Positions 22,137 to 22,566 of a stretch of DNA of 22,566 nucleotides are shown here, one piece after another. The notes under the pieces were generated by a model. It searched no databases. It was given only the letters and a program-made list of their open reading frames with translations, and was not told where the DNA came from. Positions within the stretch are counted from its first letter, which is position 1, and each line of letters starts with the position of its first letter. Source of the stretch: a virus; IMG/VR virus record IMGVR_UViG_3300044733_000186, positions 1-22,566 of that record. One strand, 5' to 3'. Made by a program: the position numbers and the translations under genes.

Positions 22137-22298
22137 TTACTCCAGCAGCAACAATCCGCCGTCCTCTTGGACGAGGTTGTCTCCGTTTTCAGTTTCGAGG
22201 TTGCCCTGCGCTTGATCCGGACCATAGCCAGAAAAAAACGAGATAATGCTGCCCAGACCGAGCGCAATACCGTTACGAAGGGCGCCACCAAACCCCAT
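22137..22298 (-). CDS. Small protein before the tailspike (53 aa)
   Basis: The frame reads MGFGGALRNGIALGLGSIIS, FFSGYG, then an acidic tail QGNLETENGDNLVQEDGGLL and LLE. The first 25 residues are hydrophobic and Gly-rich (possible membrane or virion-insertion helix); the tail has the repeated E-N/D-G-D-L pattern found in other short phage proteins ending in LLLE. GGAA lies 8 bases before the ATG, and its stop overlaps the GGAG site of the spike gene by base sharing nearby. Position suggests a small virion or tail-joining protein. Function unknown. Confidence 0.72.
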   Translation of the reverse strand: MGFGGALRNGIALGLGSIISFFSGYGPDQAQGNLETENGDNLVQEDGGLLLLE

Positions 22299-22301
22299 AT
22301 A

Positions 22302-22566
22302 TTAATTCCGGTTGATCGGCTTGGCGTACACCGTACCGTCGTTTGTCACGCGGATTGCGCTCACACGCCAAGGCGCGCCCGACGTGTTGACAGTCAGCAC
22401 AAAAGGAATTGGCGTAAATGGCGGGATTGGCGTGCTGGCAGTCGTAGCGACAGCGCCGACGCCTACTTCGACGTAGCAAGCCTGATCCGACCAGACCACA
22501 ACGCCCTGCGCGCCGGGAGGCCATGTGGACGTGTTACCAGCAGTGCCGGTATACGCCACGCTGTAT
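22302..22566 (-). CDS. Small structural protein, start at or beyond the window edge
   Basis: The frame is open from the edge and ends with TAA 3 bases before the 53-aa gene. A GTG at 22559-22557 could start MAYTGTAGNTSTWPPGAQGV, but the upstream codons (Tyr-Ser) stay in frame and no ribosome site is visible, so the true start may be further right. The sequence is beta-rich: VVVWSDQACYVEVGVGAVAT, a TPIPPFTPIPF proline stretch, then SGAPWRVSAIRVTNDGTVYA. Small proteins of this kind follow the portal region in related phages and are thought to be virion parts. At least 85 residues are present. Confidence 0.7.
   Translation of the reverse strand, partial: YSVAYTGTAGNTSTWPPGAQGVVVWSDQACYVEVGVGAVATTASTPIPPFTPIPFVLTVNTSGAPWRVSAIRVTNDGTVYAKPINRN

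Noticed and set aside
22133-22291. N-terminal extension of the first tailspike to position 22291
   Set aside because: The extension is Arg/Cys/Trp-rich, overlaps a better 53-aa gene in another frame, and the head-binding domain starts right at the ATG preceded by GGAG.
1-22566. CRISPR array, tRNA genes, integrase or attachment site
   Set aside because: No regularly spaced repeats, cloverleaf-like sequences or recombinase motifs were noticed; absence was judged by eye only.

Overview
The window is one continuous piece of a tailed-phage genome with a P22/podovirus-type head and short-tail plan. Evidence for this is a P22-like coat gene with scaffold next to it, gp4-like and gp10-like head-completion proteins, three ejection proteins (one with a lytic transglycosylase domain), beta-helix tailspikes and a GH19 endolysin cassette. 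No integrase, repressor, tRNA, transposase, ribosomal RNA or CRISPR array was seen, so nothing here shows a temperate lifestyle. The lipobox of one lysis protein and the transglycosylase/endolysin set fit a Gram-negative host; the host genus cannot be read from the sequence.

Layout. Left edge (1-2764): a RecB/Cas4-like nuclease of the DUF2800 type runs leftward off the window. Head-to-head with it, a compact plus-strand cluster encodes a VRR-NUC nuclease, an SNF2-like helicase and two very small proteins, all overlapping by a few bases. This is a DNA replication/recombination module. It meets the late genes tail-to-tail with overlapping stop codons.

All remaining genes (2761-22566) are on the minus strand and read right to left as one tightly packed late operon. 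In transcription order: a partial small protein and a 53-residue protein at the right edge; a receptor-binding cassette (788-aa beta-helix spike, 454-aa fibre, 513-aa second beta-helix spike, 90-aa conserved small protein); scaffold, coat and two small head proteins separated by UNCG-capped hairpins; a 59-aa protein; gp4-like and gp10-like proteins; a C1q-like protein and a 111-aa protein; a sulfotransferase-GNAT fusion; three ejection proteins; and finally the lysis cassette (one-TM holin candidate, cysteine-rich lipoprotein, two related two-TM membrane proteins, endolysin, and a small one-TM protein). Terminase and portal are not in the window and probably lie beyond the right edge.

Most interesting points: the sulfotransferase-GNAT fusion inside the virion operon; the lysis-cassette membrane protein that ends in a dockerin/EF-hand-like calcium loop and is related to its neighbour; three strand-specific UNCG-tetraloop hairpins, one after each head gene; and a 14-base element repeated just after two stop codons before hairpins in the scaffold region. 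Five real genes of fewer than 60 codons are also described. The family assignments are made from motifs read by eye, without database searches.
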